This document shows, piece by piece, positions 51,845 through 61,140 of a stretch of 64,000 nt of DNA; position 1 is the stretch's first letter, and every line of letters starts with the position of its first letter. Made by a program: the position numbers and the translations under genes. This DNA is from Bythopirellula polymerisocia. GTDB lineage: Bacteria; Planctomycetota; Planctomycetia; Pirellulales; Lacipirellulaceae. The stretch lies in contig NZ_SJPS01000004.1 of NCBI RefSeq assembly GCF_007860015.1, forward strand, positions 565,567-629,566, in the 5' to 3' direction. The notes below the pieces were generated by a model that worked only from the letters and a program-made list of their open reading frames with translations, made no database searches and was not told where the DNA came from.

Positions 51845-53033
51845 GCTATCTCTGGCGGAGCTCGCTCAGCGTGCTGCGTCGACGTTCCATGAGCGATTCG
51901 GCCGGCCTGCGACCGTTGTGGTGGCTGCCCCCGGTCGGGTGAACATTATTGGGGAGCATACGGACTACAACGACGGCTTTGTCTTGCCGATGGCGATCGA
52001 CCGCTACACCGTCTTGGCTGGCGACGCGTGCAAAGAGGGCCGAAGTCCGCGCGCCGCCCGTATTTTTAGCTCAACGATGAACGAAGAAGAGGCGATCTGC
52101 CTGGCCGGCGAGCATTCTCCGCCTCTCCCCACGTGGGCGAAGTATATTCGCGGCGTGTTCGACGCTGCAGCAGAGCACGGATTGGTGCCCCCAGCGTTTG
52201 ATGCCGTGATCGATTCCACGGTTCCGCTCGGAAGCGGGTTATCAAGCAGTGCTGCGTTGGAAGTTGCCACTGCTACTTTTCTGGAGGAACTTGCTGACTG
52301 CAAGCTCGACCCCAAGACCAAGGGGCTACTATGCCAACAGGCCGAGCATCGGGGGGCTGGCGTTCCTTGCGGCATCATGGACCAGTTCAGCAGCGTACTC
52401 TGCGAGGCTGGACATCTCATGTTGCTCGATTGCCGCAATCAAGAAACGAAGATGGTTCCGCTTACCGATCCGAGCGTGACCGTATTGATTACGAACACCA
52501 ACGTGAAGCATGAGCTCACGGGAGGAGAATATGCCGAACGTCGTCAGCAATGTGAAGCGGCGGCCAAGATACTCCAGGTATCCTCTCTCCGCGAGGCGAC
52601 CGCCGCCGATTTGGAACGTAGTCGAGACAATTTGGACGATGTTCATTATCGTCGTGCCAGGCATGTGATTAGCGAGATCGAACGGACTACGCGGGCAGCC
52701 GAGGCAATTGCGGCTGGTGATTGGAAGAATGTTGGTGCCCTCATGTACGGAAGCCATGATTCGCTTCGCGACGACTACGAAGTTAGTTGTGAGGAACTCG
52801 ATGTACTTGTGGAAGCGGCCCGAGAGCTCGGTACCGATTCAGGCGTAATCGGTTCTCGAATGACCGGGGGCGGATTCGGGGGATCAACGGTCACCCTAGT
52901 GAGAACGGAGCGTGCAAACGACATCGCCGAGGAAATCTGCAAAAAGTATCGGGATCAGACAGGCATCGAAGCAACGGCATTCGTCACTCCCCCTGCGCGG
53001 GGAGCGCACGTAATTAAATCACTCGGTCGATGA
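51819..53033 (+). CDS. galK: Galactokinase
   Basis: A 404-residue GHMP kinase that phosphorylates galactose at O1. GalK signature APGRVNIIGEHTDYNDGFVL, ATP loop LGSGLSSSAALEV, GIMDQFSSVLCEAGHL and C-terminal TGGGFGGSTVTL are all intact. The ATG at 51819 lies inside the previous gene (26-bp overlap), and the galactokinase homology starts at once. Its stop touches the convergent TolC-like gene (53034), with no spacer. Confidence 0.93.
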   Translation: MSKTNPTNELSLAELAQRAASTFHERFGRPATVVVAAPGRVNIIGEHTDYNDGFVLPMAIDRYTVLAGDACKEGRSPRAARIFSSTMNEEEAICLAGEHSPPLPTWAKYIRGVFDAAAEHGLVPPAFDAVIDSTVPLGSGLSSSAALEVATATFLEELADCKLDPKTKGLLCQQAEHRGAGVPCGIMDQFSSVLCEAGHLMLLDCRNQETKMVPLTDPSVTVLITNTNVKHELTGGEYAERRQQCEAAAKILQVSSLREATAADLERSRDNLDDVHYRRARHVISEIERTTRAAEAIAAGDWKNVGALMYGSHDSLRDDYEVSCEELDVLVEAARELGTDSGVIGSRMTGGGFGGSTVTLVRTERANDIAEEICKKYRDQTGIEATAFVTPPARGAHVIKSLGR

Positions 53034-54410
53034 CTATTCGCAGCGGGATGACGGTTTAGAGCAGCCACTGCGGCAGGTACTGGATTGGCTGCCAAAACCT
53101 AATCCTCCCTCACACCGCATGCAAGCCCCATTGCAGCATCCTTCGAGACACAGTTTTGGCACATAGCCACACTCATTGGCAAGCATCCCTTTTGCTTTTT
53201 TGAGTTCAACCTGAGCAAGTTTTAATCCAATAACTTGCTCAATGAGCTCGGTCTCTGCTTGATCGATTTCGATACGAAGACTGCTGAGCTGGAATACTGC
53301 AACATCATTCACCTCACGAGTCTTTGTGAGGTCTTCCAGCTTTTGACGTAGATCGAGAACCGTTTGCTGTGCAATCACAACACGGTGCTGCTGGAGACCG
53401 ATTTTATAAACTGCATTCTTAATCTCTGCCGTCGCCTTGTCTTCTGTATCATCGTAGAAAATAGCAAGCTGGCGGCAGCGAACGGGAACTTCATGCTCAT
53501 TGCATTTGCAACATCGCAGAGCGTGGATAATACCACTACGGGGCTCAGCCGAGCCAACCGTGGAATCGGCGTAGTGTAATACGGCACGAGCAACGGGGAG
53601 GGTTACCTTTTCCAGGTTACACAGCAACAGCTCCAGACCCTGCAAGTCTTGACGATTTTGCAGTCCCATCGCAAGTTCTAATTCGGCATCGACCGGTGTC
53701 ATGTCTGGATACCATTCTATCGCTGGCCAATAGAAGGCGTGCTCATTGATGGGGCAACCAATCAACTGATGCAGTTGGCCATTGAGCTGAAGTCTCAGAT
53801 ACTCCATTTGCGTGAGTCGATCTTCCATTTGGTTGATCTGCTTGAGAATCGTCGTGCGATCGATTCCCTCAGGGAGTTCGATGCCCGATTCACGCATGTT
53901 TTGCACTCGTGCGAGTGTCTTCTCTGATTCTTTCGAGGCGTGTTGTAGGTAGTGGTGCTGGGCTTCGAGGCCGGCGAGTTGATAATATGCTGTAAGTGCC
54001 ACGGCCGCCGATTCGTTGCGAAGCTGACAGGCATGAATCGAGAGAAGATCACGGTCAAGACAGAAATTCTCTTGAACGGATTTGGTATCACACTCGATGA
54101 TTACCGTAGCCCAATGGCTTTCGAGCTCGACCATATTGGCTACGGCATTGTTTGTAGCCGCGTTGCATTGGCAAGTTGCTGCGTCAAGTAATTGATAGGT
54201 CTCCGTGGGGGCTGGCAGGGGCAACAACTCTCCAGCACGGGGAATCTCAGCGGCAAGGTCAGGGGGAGCCTGGTTGCAGTCACACAGGTCGTGGATGCAA
54301 GGCGCATGAGGAGTTCGAGGAACCCCGCACTTGGCGCAAGGGCACGCACACCCGGCGAGTACCGCAGCAAGCGGAAAAATCACGATGATAGCAAGAATCC
54401 GGAGTTGCAT
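53034..54410 (-). CDS. TolC-like outer-membrane lipoprotein, Cys-rich
   Basis: A 458-residue protein of the outer-membrane efflux (TolC-like) architecture. Signal peptide with a lipobox-like LAGC near residue 20, a Cys-rich N terminus (CACPCAKCG), then long helices (ESEKTLARVQNMRESGIELPEGIDRTT, and a later set in the 270-430 region) and a Cys-rich tail (CLEGCCNGACMRCEGG). The paired long helices fit a tunnel-forming barrel of RND or type I export. No partner pump is adjacent. Start ATG 54410; the open frame reaches 54509 without a signal. Confidence 0.7.
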   Translation of the reverse strand: MQLRILAIIVIFPLAAVLAGCACPCAKCGVPRTPHAPCIHDLCDCNQAPPDLAAEIPRAGELLPLPAPTETYQLLDAATCQCNAATNNAVANMVELESHWATVIIECDTKSVQENFCLDRDLLSIHACQLRNESAAVALTAYYQLAGLEAQHHYLQHASKESEKTLARVQNMRESGIELPEGIDRTTILKQINQMEDRLTQMEYLRLQLNGQLHQLIGCPINEHAFYWPAIEWYPDMTPVDAELELAMGLQNRQDLQGLELLLCNLEKVTLPVARAVLHYADSTVGSAEPRSGIIHALRCCKCNEHEVPVRCRQLAIFYDDTEDKATAEIKNAVYKIGLQQHRVVIAQQTVLDLRQKLEDLTKTREVNDVAVFQLSSLRIEIDQAETELIEQVIGLKLAQVELKKAKGMLANECGYVPKLCLEGCCNGACMRCEGGLGFGSQSSTCRSGCSKPSSRCE

Positions 54411-54572
54411 GATAACCAGCGCAGGAGGTTCAATCGGACCACTGCGATAGTTATCGAGAGACGCTTGTAGCGCAGGCAACAGTCGCCCTATTTTTTCCGC
54501 AAAGACCACTTAGGTAATCCGTAGCGGTTGCAAGCATCATGCGGAACAGGCCAGGAATTCGGCGACAAGGGC

Positions 54573-56153
54573 CTATTCTTCGGCAATTCCAAAGACTTGA
54601 ACTGGAACTCCCTTACCTTTTACTGCTTGGGGCGGCAGGGGGAGGCACGGAGTTTCTGCTGGAAGAAGATTCTTGGTATTCCCCGTAATGAGCAGCCGAT
54701 GCCCCAAGATTTTGGTTAGAGATTCCACTCGGGACGCCACATTCACGGTGTCACCGATAGCAGTGTACTCCTGCCGTTTGGGCGATCCAATGCTTCCGAC
54801 AATCGCAGGCCCGGTATTTATGCCCACCCCAATCTGGAGGCCTGGCCAGCCAGCCAATTCCAGTTCGCTCGTGACATCTCCCAGACAGCAAAACAATTGC
54901 TGGGCTGCGGTCACTGCCTGCAGGGCGTGATTGGTCGGCTGGACACCAATTCCGAAGAGGGCCATAAAGCCATCGCCTAGAAATTTATTCACCATTCCAC
55001 CGTGGTTTTCGATGGTCTCAACCGCACCACGAAAAAAGATATTTAGGGCAGCTACCACTTCCTGTGGAGAATGTTTCGAAGAATGCTCAGTAAAATTCCG
55101 CACGTCGACAAACATGACGGTAATTTCTTGTTCATTGCCAACGAGTCCTTCCCCTTGCTGCAAGATCTGTCGAGCCGCCTCCTGGCCAACGTGGCGACCA
55201 AAGGTTTCCTGAAGTCGTTCCCGCTCCTGCAAGCCTTCAACCATCCCATTGAAACCATCGATCAATGGGCCAAAATCGTCGGCCCTCTGCAAGTTCACCC
55301 GAACGTCGAGATCTCCCTCTGAGACGCGAAGCGAGGCATCTTTTAGTTGGCGCACAGGGACCGCTACCAGTTTGCCAAGCATCCAAGCTGTCGTGAGACC
55401 AAAGGCAATCGCCACCAGGCCGACTGCGATACCAAATCCAGGAGTCTGATGACTAGCATCAGGCACAACCAACAGCAGCACCAACGAGACAATGGGACTC
55501 ACCACGGCAGACAATGCCCACAGTATTCCCCGTGCAGTGATATTTAACGGAACTGCACCAGGAACATGAGCAGGGCTCGTTTGCTGGAAGAACACAGGAT
55601 AAAGCGTCCGTTGACTGACCAACTCGACAGCAAAAAAACTATGTGTGATGGCGATCAATGAGGCGGTTACGAAAGAAGTCACCAAATTCCAGACCACAGC
55701 CGGGGAAAGCTTGCCAGGCACCGTAGCCAATGCCGCCGGGAATACTGGAATACACACCAACCAGCTGACTCCGGCTACGATCAGAATCCACCACGGTAGA
55801 TTGATGACGGTACGCTGAGCAGCGGACAGGGCTACCTGATCAACTTGTTCTCCTCTGAGCATGGCACGATGAATGTTCCGTAGCCAAATTAATGGCGCAG
55901 CCCAACAAGCAACGGCGACCGGATAGACAAACAGATTAAACAGTTGCCAACAGAGATCAAATCGTTCACGCTGAGCTTCGGTGAGGATTGGCCAAATCTG
56001 CTGTTGGTTATAGAGGATGTTGAATGCACTGCCGATCAGATTCGCCACTATTGGCGAAATGCCGACCAACAAAAGACCATGCCGTTCAGCAAAGGACCAA
56101 TCTTTGCGATTCGTTAGACTGTCGCATGCTATCGAAGTTGGCGTGGGCTGCAC
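54573..56153 (-). CDS. HAMP-domain class III nucleotide cyclase
   Basis: A 526-residue inner-membrane cyclase. About seven transmembrane segments in residues 30-260, a HAMP-like region (LKDASLRVSEGDLDVRV) and a class III cyclase domain: metal-binding Asp in VMFVDVRNFTEHS and in NKFLGDGFMALFG, and TAIGDTVNVASRVESLTK. It makes cAMP or cGMP from ATP or GTP. The substrate-specificity residues were not resolved by eye. The HAMP suggests control by a membrane signal. Confidence 0.88.
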   Translation of the reverse strand: MQPTPTSIACDSLTNRKDWSFAERHGLLLVGISPIVANLIGSAFNILYNQQQIWPILTEAQRERFDLCWQLFNLFVYPVAVACWAAPLIWLRNIHRAMLRGEQVDQVALSAAQRTVINLPWWILIVAGVSWLVCIPVFPAALATVPGKLSPAVVWNLVTSFVTASLIAITHSFFAVELVSQRTLYPVFFQQTSPAHVPGAVPLNITARGILWALSAVVSPIVSLVLLLVVPDASHQTPGFGIAVGLVAIAFGLTTAWMLGKLVAVPVRQLKDASLRVSEGDLDVRVNLQRADDFGPLIDGFNGMVEGLQERERLQETFGRHVGQEAARQILQQGEGLVGNEQEITVMFVDVRNFTEHSSKHSPQEVVAALNIFFRGAVETIENHGGMVNKFLGDGFMALFGIGVQPTNHALQAVTAAQQLFCCLGDVTSELELAGWPGLQIGVGINTGPAIVGSIGSPKRQEYTAIGDTVNVASRVESLTKILGHRLLITGNTKNLLPAETPCLPLPPQAVKGKGVPVQVFGIAEE

Positions 56154-56185
56154 AGTTTATCCTTGCGAGTTTTACTGCGATTAAC

Positions 56186-56899
56186 TCAAGCAACGGCCGC
56201 ATTGATTTGCAGTAAGAAATCATCGACTTCCGTGAGATCATTTAGCAACAAGTCAGGCTTGGTCGCTAAGAGCTGCTCGCGGGACGCGCCTCCAGTAAGC
56301 ACCGCGATAGCACAAGCGCCAATACTACGGGCACACTCGACGTCCGCTGGAGTGTCGCCGATTACAAAGACAAGTTCTGTATCGCTGCTTCGCTCTTGAG
56401 AATTGCCTGTCCGATGTTGAGCGACATGGGATTGGGCAGCCGCGAGAGCGGCCGCTGCGATATCGTTCCGGTTTGTGCAGTGATCGCCATAACCTCCGAA
56501 AGCGAATCGCTGCCAGAGTTGGTAGTGCGATAGCTTGGCACGCGCTCCTGCTGCAATGTTTCCGGTCAGAAGTCCTGTTGCCACATGCTCCGATTTTTCC
56601 AACTCATCAAGCAGTTCGACGACACCCGGCAAGATGGTCCCCTGACACAAAGGAAGCATCTCGACTAGACGAGGCACCATGGCTTCGATAAATCGATTCC
56701 AGTTGTCACTGTTAACGGCAACTCCATGAGCCTCCATGAGATCTTCAACTATGGCGCGATCGCTGCGACCAGCGAAACGTACTTCGCTAGATATCTTCTC
56801 GATGCCAAACAGCGAGCTAAACGTCTCTGCAAATGCTCTCTGTCCCGCTCCACCAGTTTGAATCAATGTGCCGTCTATATCGAACAGAACCGTAACCAT
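56186..56899 (-). CDS. HAD-superfamily hydrolase (phosphoglycolate-phosphatase-like)
   Basis: A 237-residue HAD hydrolase. Motif I DIDGTLIQTGG (residues 7-17) with a helical cap, motif II in TGLLTGN and motif IV VIGDTPADVECAR. Likely a small-molecule phosphatase such as phosphoglycolate phosphatase; substrate not fixed by sequence. Not operon-linked to the cyclase gene by clear evidence. Confidence 0.85.
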   Translation of the reverse strand: MVTVLFDIDGTLIQTGGAGQRAFAETFSSLFGIEKISSEVRFAGRSDRAIVEDLMEAHGVAVNSDNWNRFIEAMVPRLVEMLPLCQGTILPGVVELLDELEKSEHVATGLLTGNIAAGARAKLSHYQLWQRFAFGGYGDHCTNRNDIAAAALAAAQSHVAQHRTGNSQERSSDTELVFVIGDTPADVECARSIGACAIAVLTGGASREQLLATKPDLLLNDLTEVDDFLLQINAAVA

Positions 56900-56999
56900 A
56901 GCTTGCCTTGAGCGAGGAATTTGTACGCGGGACGATTTCTTCGCATTGTAAGGCAGGGGCTTCGATCTGACGAGGCGATACGATTGCTTTGGACTGGAC

Positions 57000-57512
57000 T
57001 TAGCGAAGATCTAGCAAACCCCGTCCATTCCTGTGTCGATTCACTGAAAGCAGAGCTGCCGGCTCCAATTTGAGAAGTTTCACCAGTTGTGAACTAGAGA
57101 TGCCAAGCGAAACCGCTGAGGCTGGGAGATCGAATTCTTGGAAAGCCAATGTATCCAATGCTTCGGCAAGAAGTGCGGGAAAATCCTCATGGGCTACATT
57201 CACAGCGAGCCTGTTCCCAACAACCCGACTCTTCCACAGCTGGCTAGGCATGGAATCACTGGAATACACCAAAGTAGAAGTGCGCACTTGGAGGGCCAGT
57301 TGAACGCGCAGGCGCTGAATGGCCGTCTCTCGATTCAGCGATTGGCTGCGCCGTTCGGATGCCTCGGCTCGAATTCGCGTAGGACAATGTTCGACTACGA
57401 CCGCAGTCTCAACCTTATTGCGATGTTGGCCGCCGGGTCCTGATCGCCTCGTCCTGCGAAACTCGCATTCTTTCAGCAAAGTTTCGATCGGAAGTTGTGC
57501 AGGATGAGGCAT
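57000..57512 (-). CDS. GGQ release-factor-like protein
   Basis: A 170-residue protein with the peptidyl-tRNA hydrolysis motif of release factors: RSGPGGQHRNKVETAV (GGQ near residues 26-28). It lacks the stop-codon-reading domain and resembles ArfB or RF-H-type rescue factors, with a C-terminal helix-turn-helix-like extension (LPASAVSLGISSSQLVKLL) instead of the ArfB basic tail. It likely acts in ribosome rescue; the extension is unusual. Confidence 0.8.
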   Translation of the reverse strand: MPHPAQLPIETLLKECEFRRTRRSGPGGQHRNKVETAVVVEHCPTRIRAEASERRSQSLNRETAIQRLRVQLALQVRTSTLVYSSDSMPSQLWKSRVVGNRLAVNVAHEDFPALLAEALDTLAFQEFDLPASAVSLGISSSQLVKLLKLEPAALLSVNRHRNGRGLLDLR

Positions 57513-57563
57513 GAACCCATGATAATCAACACGGCAGAGGCCGCGTTTGATTTCGCATTGAGC

Positions 57564-57665
57564 TTACTTGCTTTCATAAGGAGCACCCGACACAGAACGA
57601 AGTATGTCGAGGGTGCAATAGAGTACGAATCCGCCACAAGCAAAGAGTAAGACTGGGCTAAGCAT
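57564..57665 (-). CDS. 33-residue single-span membrane microprotein
   Basis: A short frame of 33 codons. AAGGAGA lies seven bases before the ATG (57663-57665). The product begins MLSPVLLFACGGFVLYC, a transmembrane stretch, and ends APYESK. It lies between the release-factor-like gene and the LuxR-type gene. Short, so conservation must be checked; the clear ribosome site and hydrophobic profile favour a real gene. Confidence 0.45.
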   Translation of the reverse strand: MLSPVLLFACGGFVLYCTLDILRSVSGAPYESK

Positions 57666-57980
57666 TAGAAGTCTCCTTAATAGCTAGAAGAATGGTTATT
57701 TCCGTCCACCACCTGAGATGCGTCTCAAGCATCTCATGCGAAATTAGTGCGAATTTGATGCCAAACAGATCTAAGCGGCATTTCCTCCCAAAACTGGATG
57801 ACTAATTTGCCTAACCGGCAAATCTTTACAGGAATGGGCTGTTTTCAACGCGCAGCACTACAAAGGTTTTGCAGCATCTACAACTAAAGGGGCGGAATTG
57901 CAGAAATTTCGACCGATCGAAACACCGCCAAGATAGCGTAAATTTCTCGCCCCAGTTGCGGAAAGCAGCGCGTGCAAATC
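57666..57980. other. Intergenic gap with a small palindrome
   Basis: Contains TAATTTGCC-TAACC-GGCAAATC near 57803-57823, a perfect inverted repeat (ATTTGCC with GGCAAAT) that could be an operator for the microprotein or LuxR-type gene. Otherwise I see no coding frame. Confidence 0.35.
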
Positions 57981-58265
57981 CTAGTTCCAACCGTCGTTGC
58001 TACGGCCGCTTTTGCGCTTTTCTGAACGGGTCAGCTTATCTTCCAAAGGGCTGATCTTGTACTTGATGGCAAGCCGAGTCAGCAAAGTCGCCTTGTCAGT
58101 TCCCAACGTCTTCATCGCAGCGGCTTTATGATTGTCTACCGTGCTAACTGCCAAATCCAGGATGTAGGCGATTTCTTCCACAATACACCCTAAACTAACC
58201 AATCGCACTACCTCCAATTGACGCGGAGTCAATGCGGCGATCCGATCTTTCATTTTGCTCGACAT
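57981..58265 (-). CDS. LuxR-type HTH protein
   Basis: A 94-residue protein of one LuxR/GerE DNA-binding domain: LTPRQLEVVRLVSLGCIVEEIAYILDLAVSTVDNHKAAAMKTLG. No receiver or autoinducer domain is attached, so it is a stand-alone DNA-binding protein. The C-terminal SEKRKSGRSN tail is basic. Its targets are unknown. Confidence 0.85.
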   Translation of the reverse strand: MSSKMKDRIAALTPRQLEVVRLVSLGCIVEEIAYILDLAVSTVDNHKAAAMKTLGTDKATLLTRLAIKYKISPLEDKLTRSEKRKSGRSNDGWN

Positions 58266-58551
58266 TTTTTCTGTTCTCTGTTTTCGGACTTAATACAAAG
58301 TAAATAAACCACTCTTGATAGCATCGCAGCTTGTTCGCCTAAAGTGAATACCTCAATCCGGGGGGGGCAAACAATTGGCGAATACCTTCCTCTCACTTCA
58401 TTCTAGTGAGAAAAGGCGAGAGGTCAAAACCTATCAGTCCTTGGACTATTCGGAAGTCGATTGAGCCAGTGATATCCTGCGATGACCGCCAATATGACAA
58501 ATTGTCCGGGTCCTACGCCGCGCAGAATTTACACGCTATGATAGTTATTCC

Positions 58552-58922
58552 TGGAGAGGACCGGGTGGCCGCCGGTTCGCCTAGCGCGAACGGGAGGAAA
58601 GTCCGGGCACCAGAGGATAGGGTGGTGGGTAACGCCCACCGGTCGCGAGACTAGGGAAAGTGCCACAGAAAAGATACCGCCGATGGGAGCTCTCGGCTTC
58701 ACAGGTAAGGGTGAAATGGTGCGGTAAGAGCGCACCAGCAGATGGGGTGACCCGTTTGGCTTGGTAAACCCCACCCGGTGCAAGGCCAAACAGGAAGCAG
58801 AGTCGGTCCGACTCGTTACGACTTCCGGGTAGGCCGCTGGAGGTCACGGGCAACCGTGGTCGTAGAGGAATGGCCACCAATCCGCCAAGGCGGATCACAG
58901 AACCCGGCTTATTGGTCCTCTC
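58552..58922 (+). ncRNA. rnpB: RNase P RNA
   Basis: Bacterial type A RNase P RNA. Conserved parts are GAGGAAAGTCCGGGC near 58597, ACAGAAAAGATACCGCC, AAGGGTGAAATGGTGCGGTAAGAGCGCACCAGC, AAACCCCACCCGGTGCAA, AGAGGAATGGCCACC and ACAGAACCCGGCTTAT near the 3-prime end; the P1 stem is formed by GAGAGGACC and GGTCCTCTC. It matures tRNA 5-prime ends with RnpA. Confidence 0.95.
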
Positions 58923-58937
58923 TGGATTTTACGAAGA

Positions 58938-58974
58938 AAACCGCCCCGACCGATAGACTCGGCCGGGGCGGTTT
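58938..58974 (+). terminator. Terminator of rnpB
   Basis: GC-rich stem CCGCCCCG (58941-58948) with CGGGGCGG, extended by AAA/TTT and an inner CCGA/TCGG pair with one mismatch, then TTTCT. Directly follows RNase P RNA. Confidence 0.85.
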
Positions 58975-59041
58975 CTGAATGTGCCCATTAGACCTTTGTG
59001 CTGCAACGCTGCAAGCGTAAGAGTATTTCGTAAGTTTCTGG

Positions 59042-59626
59042 TTAGAAACGGGGTTGCACCGGCTTGAAAGGCATCGGAATCGTTTGCGGCTGGTGATTGT
59101 TCGCCGTTGGCTGATACCCGGACTGTGGAATCTGCGGCTGCTGCGACGTACCACCAAGGTGAACATTATTGTTGACCACTGGACGGGGCTGACTGGTCTG
59201 TGCAGCGGCTTGAGGTGTTTCCTTGGAATTGCCAGACCGCTCATTGGGGATCATTTCCTCGCCAATGACCTGCAATAGCTTGGAAATACACAGCTTATTC
59301 ATGCTGGTACGCAGGTCATGCGCCTCCGTCCGGAGATACTCGTGCATGCTTTTGGGCAACCGTACGGTAATCACGCGGGTTGGTTCGGTCTCGGGATCTG
59401 CAGAATTTCTCTTTTCACGAAGCTTGACCAGCATCTTTTGAATACGATCAAACTCGTCCGTTTGCTCAAACTTGGTGAGCTCTTCAAAGGAAGGGAATCG
59501 AGTACGAACAATACCATCGATACCGAGAACTTCGCGAAAGAATGTCACCCAATCTGGTTCTTGACGATAAAGATTGTCGGCGACTTGCAAAACTTCCCGA
59601 TAGGTTTCTTGAGCTTGGGCTAGCAC
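59042..59626 (-). CDS. Ribbon-helix-helix (HicB-like) DNA-binding protein
   Basis: A 194-residue protein. The middle has a ribbon-helix-helix DNA-binding segment (TRVITVRLPKSMHEYLRTEA, then LRTSMNKLCISKLLQVIGEE) like HicB-type or Arc-like proteins. The tail is Gln/Pro/Asn-rich and probably unstructured. It starts with GTG at 59626, with AAGGAGA eight bases upstream. No HicA-type toxin gene is adjacent. Likely a transcriptional regulator or antitoxin without partner. Confidence 0.75.
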   Translation of the reverse strand: MLAQAQETYREVLQVADNLYRQEPDWVTFFREVLGIDGIVRTRFPSFEELTKFEQTDEFDRIQKMLVKLREKRNSADPETEPTRVITVRLPKSMHEYLRTEAHDLRTSMNKLCISKLLQVIGEEMIPNERSGNSKETPQAAAQTSQPRPVVNNNVHLGGTSQQPQIPQSGYQPTANNHQPQTIPMPFKPVQPRF

Positions 59627-59978
59627 GATAAGTGTCTCCTTACGCTTTCTTGCAGGGTTTCCGTGTGAATGGCCGCTGCGGCCTCCGTGTTTGCTCCCAG
59701 TATCAGCTAGCGATCAAATGAATCACGTAGACCCTTGCACTGCTTGCACTTACGTCGATTCCGGTGGGCTGCCTATTTTAGGGCAGTCCCTGCATCACGG
59801 GCGTTTTGCCGGTCTGCTTAATAAATAGGCACCACTGGACTTCCGCTTTTGTCAGGTGTCCACTTCGCGGGAGTACTTTCAGTATTGCGAATAAATCATG
59901 GAATCATGCTCAAAACCCATGAAAAAAGGCGGCCTTAGGGCCGCCCGGGAAAAGTATCGTTTTTTTCTAATTTTTCGC
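59627..59978. other. Intergenic region between RHH and isomerase genes
   Basis: About 350 bp. A hairpin GGCGGCC-TTAG-GGCCGCC at 59928-59945, with T-run on the minus strand, terminates the isomerase gene. A second weaker palindrome GGGCTGCC/GGGCAGTCC lies near 59766-59789. No coding frame. Confidence 0.5.
59922..59946 (-). terminator. Terminator of the isomerase-like gene
   Basis: Seven-bp GC stem (GGCGGCC with GGCCGCC) and four-base loop; on the minus strand it is followed by TTTTTTC. Confidence 0.8.
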
Positions 59979-60917
59979 TCAAGTTATTTGATCACGGACC
60001 CGCTCGAGCAATCGCTTGGTCAACAAGACCCCTTCGACTTCGGATTCTGGCTTTGCCCCTTCCCACTCGATACCGACATAACCGTGGTAGCCGGCATCCG
60101 TTACGATCTTCATCATCTGCAGGTAATCGATTTCAGACTCATTTCCGTCTTCATCAAAGATATGCGACTTCGCACTCACCGCCTTGGCATACGGCATCAA
60201 TTCCTCGACACCTTTATATTTGTCGTACCACACCCCTGGGCTGGTCTGAAAATTGCCAAAATCCGGGAGTGTGCCGCAATTTGGCAGGTTTACCGATCGA
60301 ATGACTCCCGCAAGCCAAGTCCCGTCCGAGGAGAGTCCGCCATGATTCTCGACGATCACGTTGATATCCTGTGGGGCGGCGTATTCGCTTAGTTTTCGCA
60401 GTCCATCGGCTGCTAGCTTGGCCTGTTCTTCCGGCGAGCCCTGGGAGCGAGCGTTTACACGGATCGAATGACACCCCATCTGTTTCGCCGCATCAACCCA
60501 CTCATGGTGCTTGGCAACTGCTAGCTGTCGTTTGGCGGCATCAGGGTTCCCCAAATCCCCCTCACCATTGGGGATATCGCACATAATCAGCAGGCCCTTT
60601 ACCCCCGCATCCTCGCTTTTCTGGTGCATTTCGTCCATGTAGGCCAAGTCCTGGGCCTTGTCGGCAAAGGGCCCCATCCAATACTCGACGGCGTCCACGT
60701 CGAAATGTTCCTTGCAGAATGGTCCGAAATCTCGCGGATCGAGCTCACCCTTCCCGATCATCTTGTGCAACGAGTATTCAGCAACGGATATCTTAAAGGG
60801 CATGGAGGATTCCTCTGCGGCATGCAAAAGTGAAGTTGATAATCCCCCGAAAGCGGCTCCCGCCCCGACCAGGGACACTGTGGACAAGAAATCACGACGA
60901 TTAGATGAATGGGGCAT
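59979..60917 (-). CDS. Tat-exported sugar phosphate isomerase/epimerase-like protein
   Basis: A 312-residue protein with a Tat signal (RRDFLSTVSLVGAGAAFGG, residues 7-25) and an AP-endonuclease-2 type TIM barrel: VIVENHGGLSSDGTW, TLPDFGNFQ, EIDYLQMMKIVTDAGYHGYVGIEWEG. The family isomerises or epimerises sugars or inosose-like compounds. The Tat signal places it outside the cytoplasm, usual for planctomycete members. No partner gene adjacent. Confidence 0.87.
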   Translation of the reverse strand: MPHSSNRRDFLSTVSLVGAGAAFGGLSTSLLHAAEESSMPFKISVAEYSLHKMIGKGELDPRDFGPFCKEHFDVDAVEYWMGPFADKAQDLAYMDEMHQKSEDAGVKGLLIMCDIPNGEGDLGNPDAAKRQLAVAKHHEWVDAAKQMGCHSIRVNARSQGSPEEQAKLAADGLRKLSEYAAPQDINVIVENHGGLSSDGTWLAGVIRSVNLPNCGTLPDFGNFQTSPGVWYDKYKGVEELMPYAKAVSAKSHIFDEDGNESEIDYLQMMKIVTDAGYHGYVGIEWEGAKPESEVEGVLLTKRLLERVRDQIT

Positions 60918-61140
60918 AGATAAATTCCTTTGAATGATTCGGAATAGAAACGATCAGAATTGGCAATGTAGTGGAGTATATGAGTCTATCAAATCATAAA
61001 CAACTAGCTTTGAGGCTTAAGGGGTAGCTGAGCCCATTGACGGGTTGGTAGGATTGGGCCGAAAATCGGCGTCTACTTGCCAGGGTTGTCCGACAGTCGG
61101 AAAGGGCCCGTATTCGCACGATATCAGAGAAAGTGAAATA

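Noticed and set aside
58266..58551. Small RNA or leader upstream of rnpB
   Set aside because: Region shows a G-run (58360) but no stable paired structure I could support.
60918..61140. Riboswitch ahead of isocitrate dehydrogenase
   Set aside because: No known consensus recognised; leader is long but not clearly structured.
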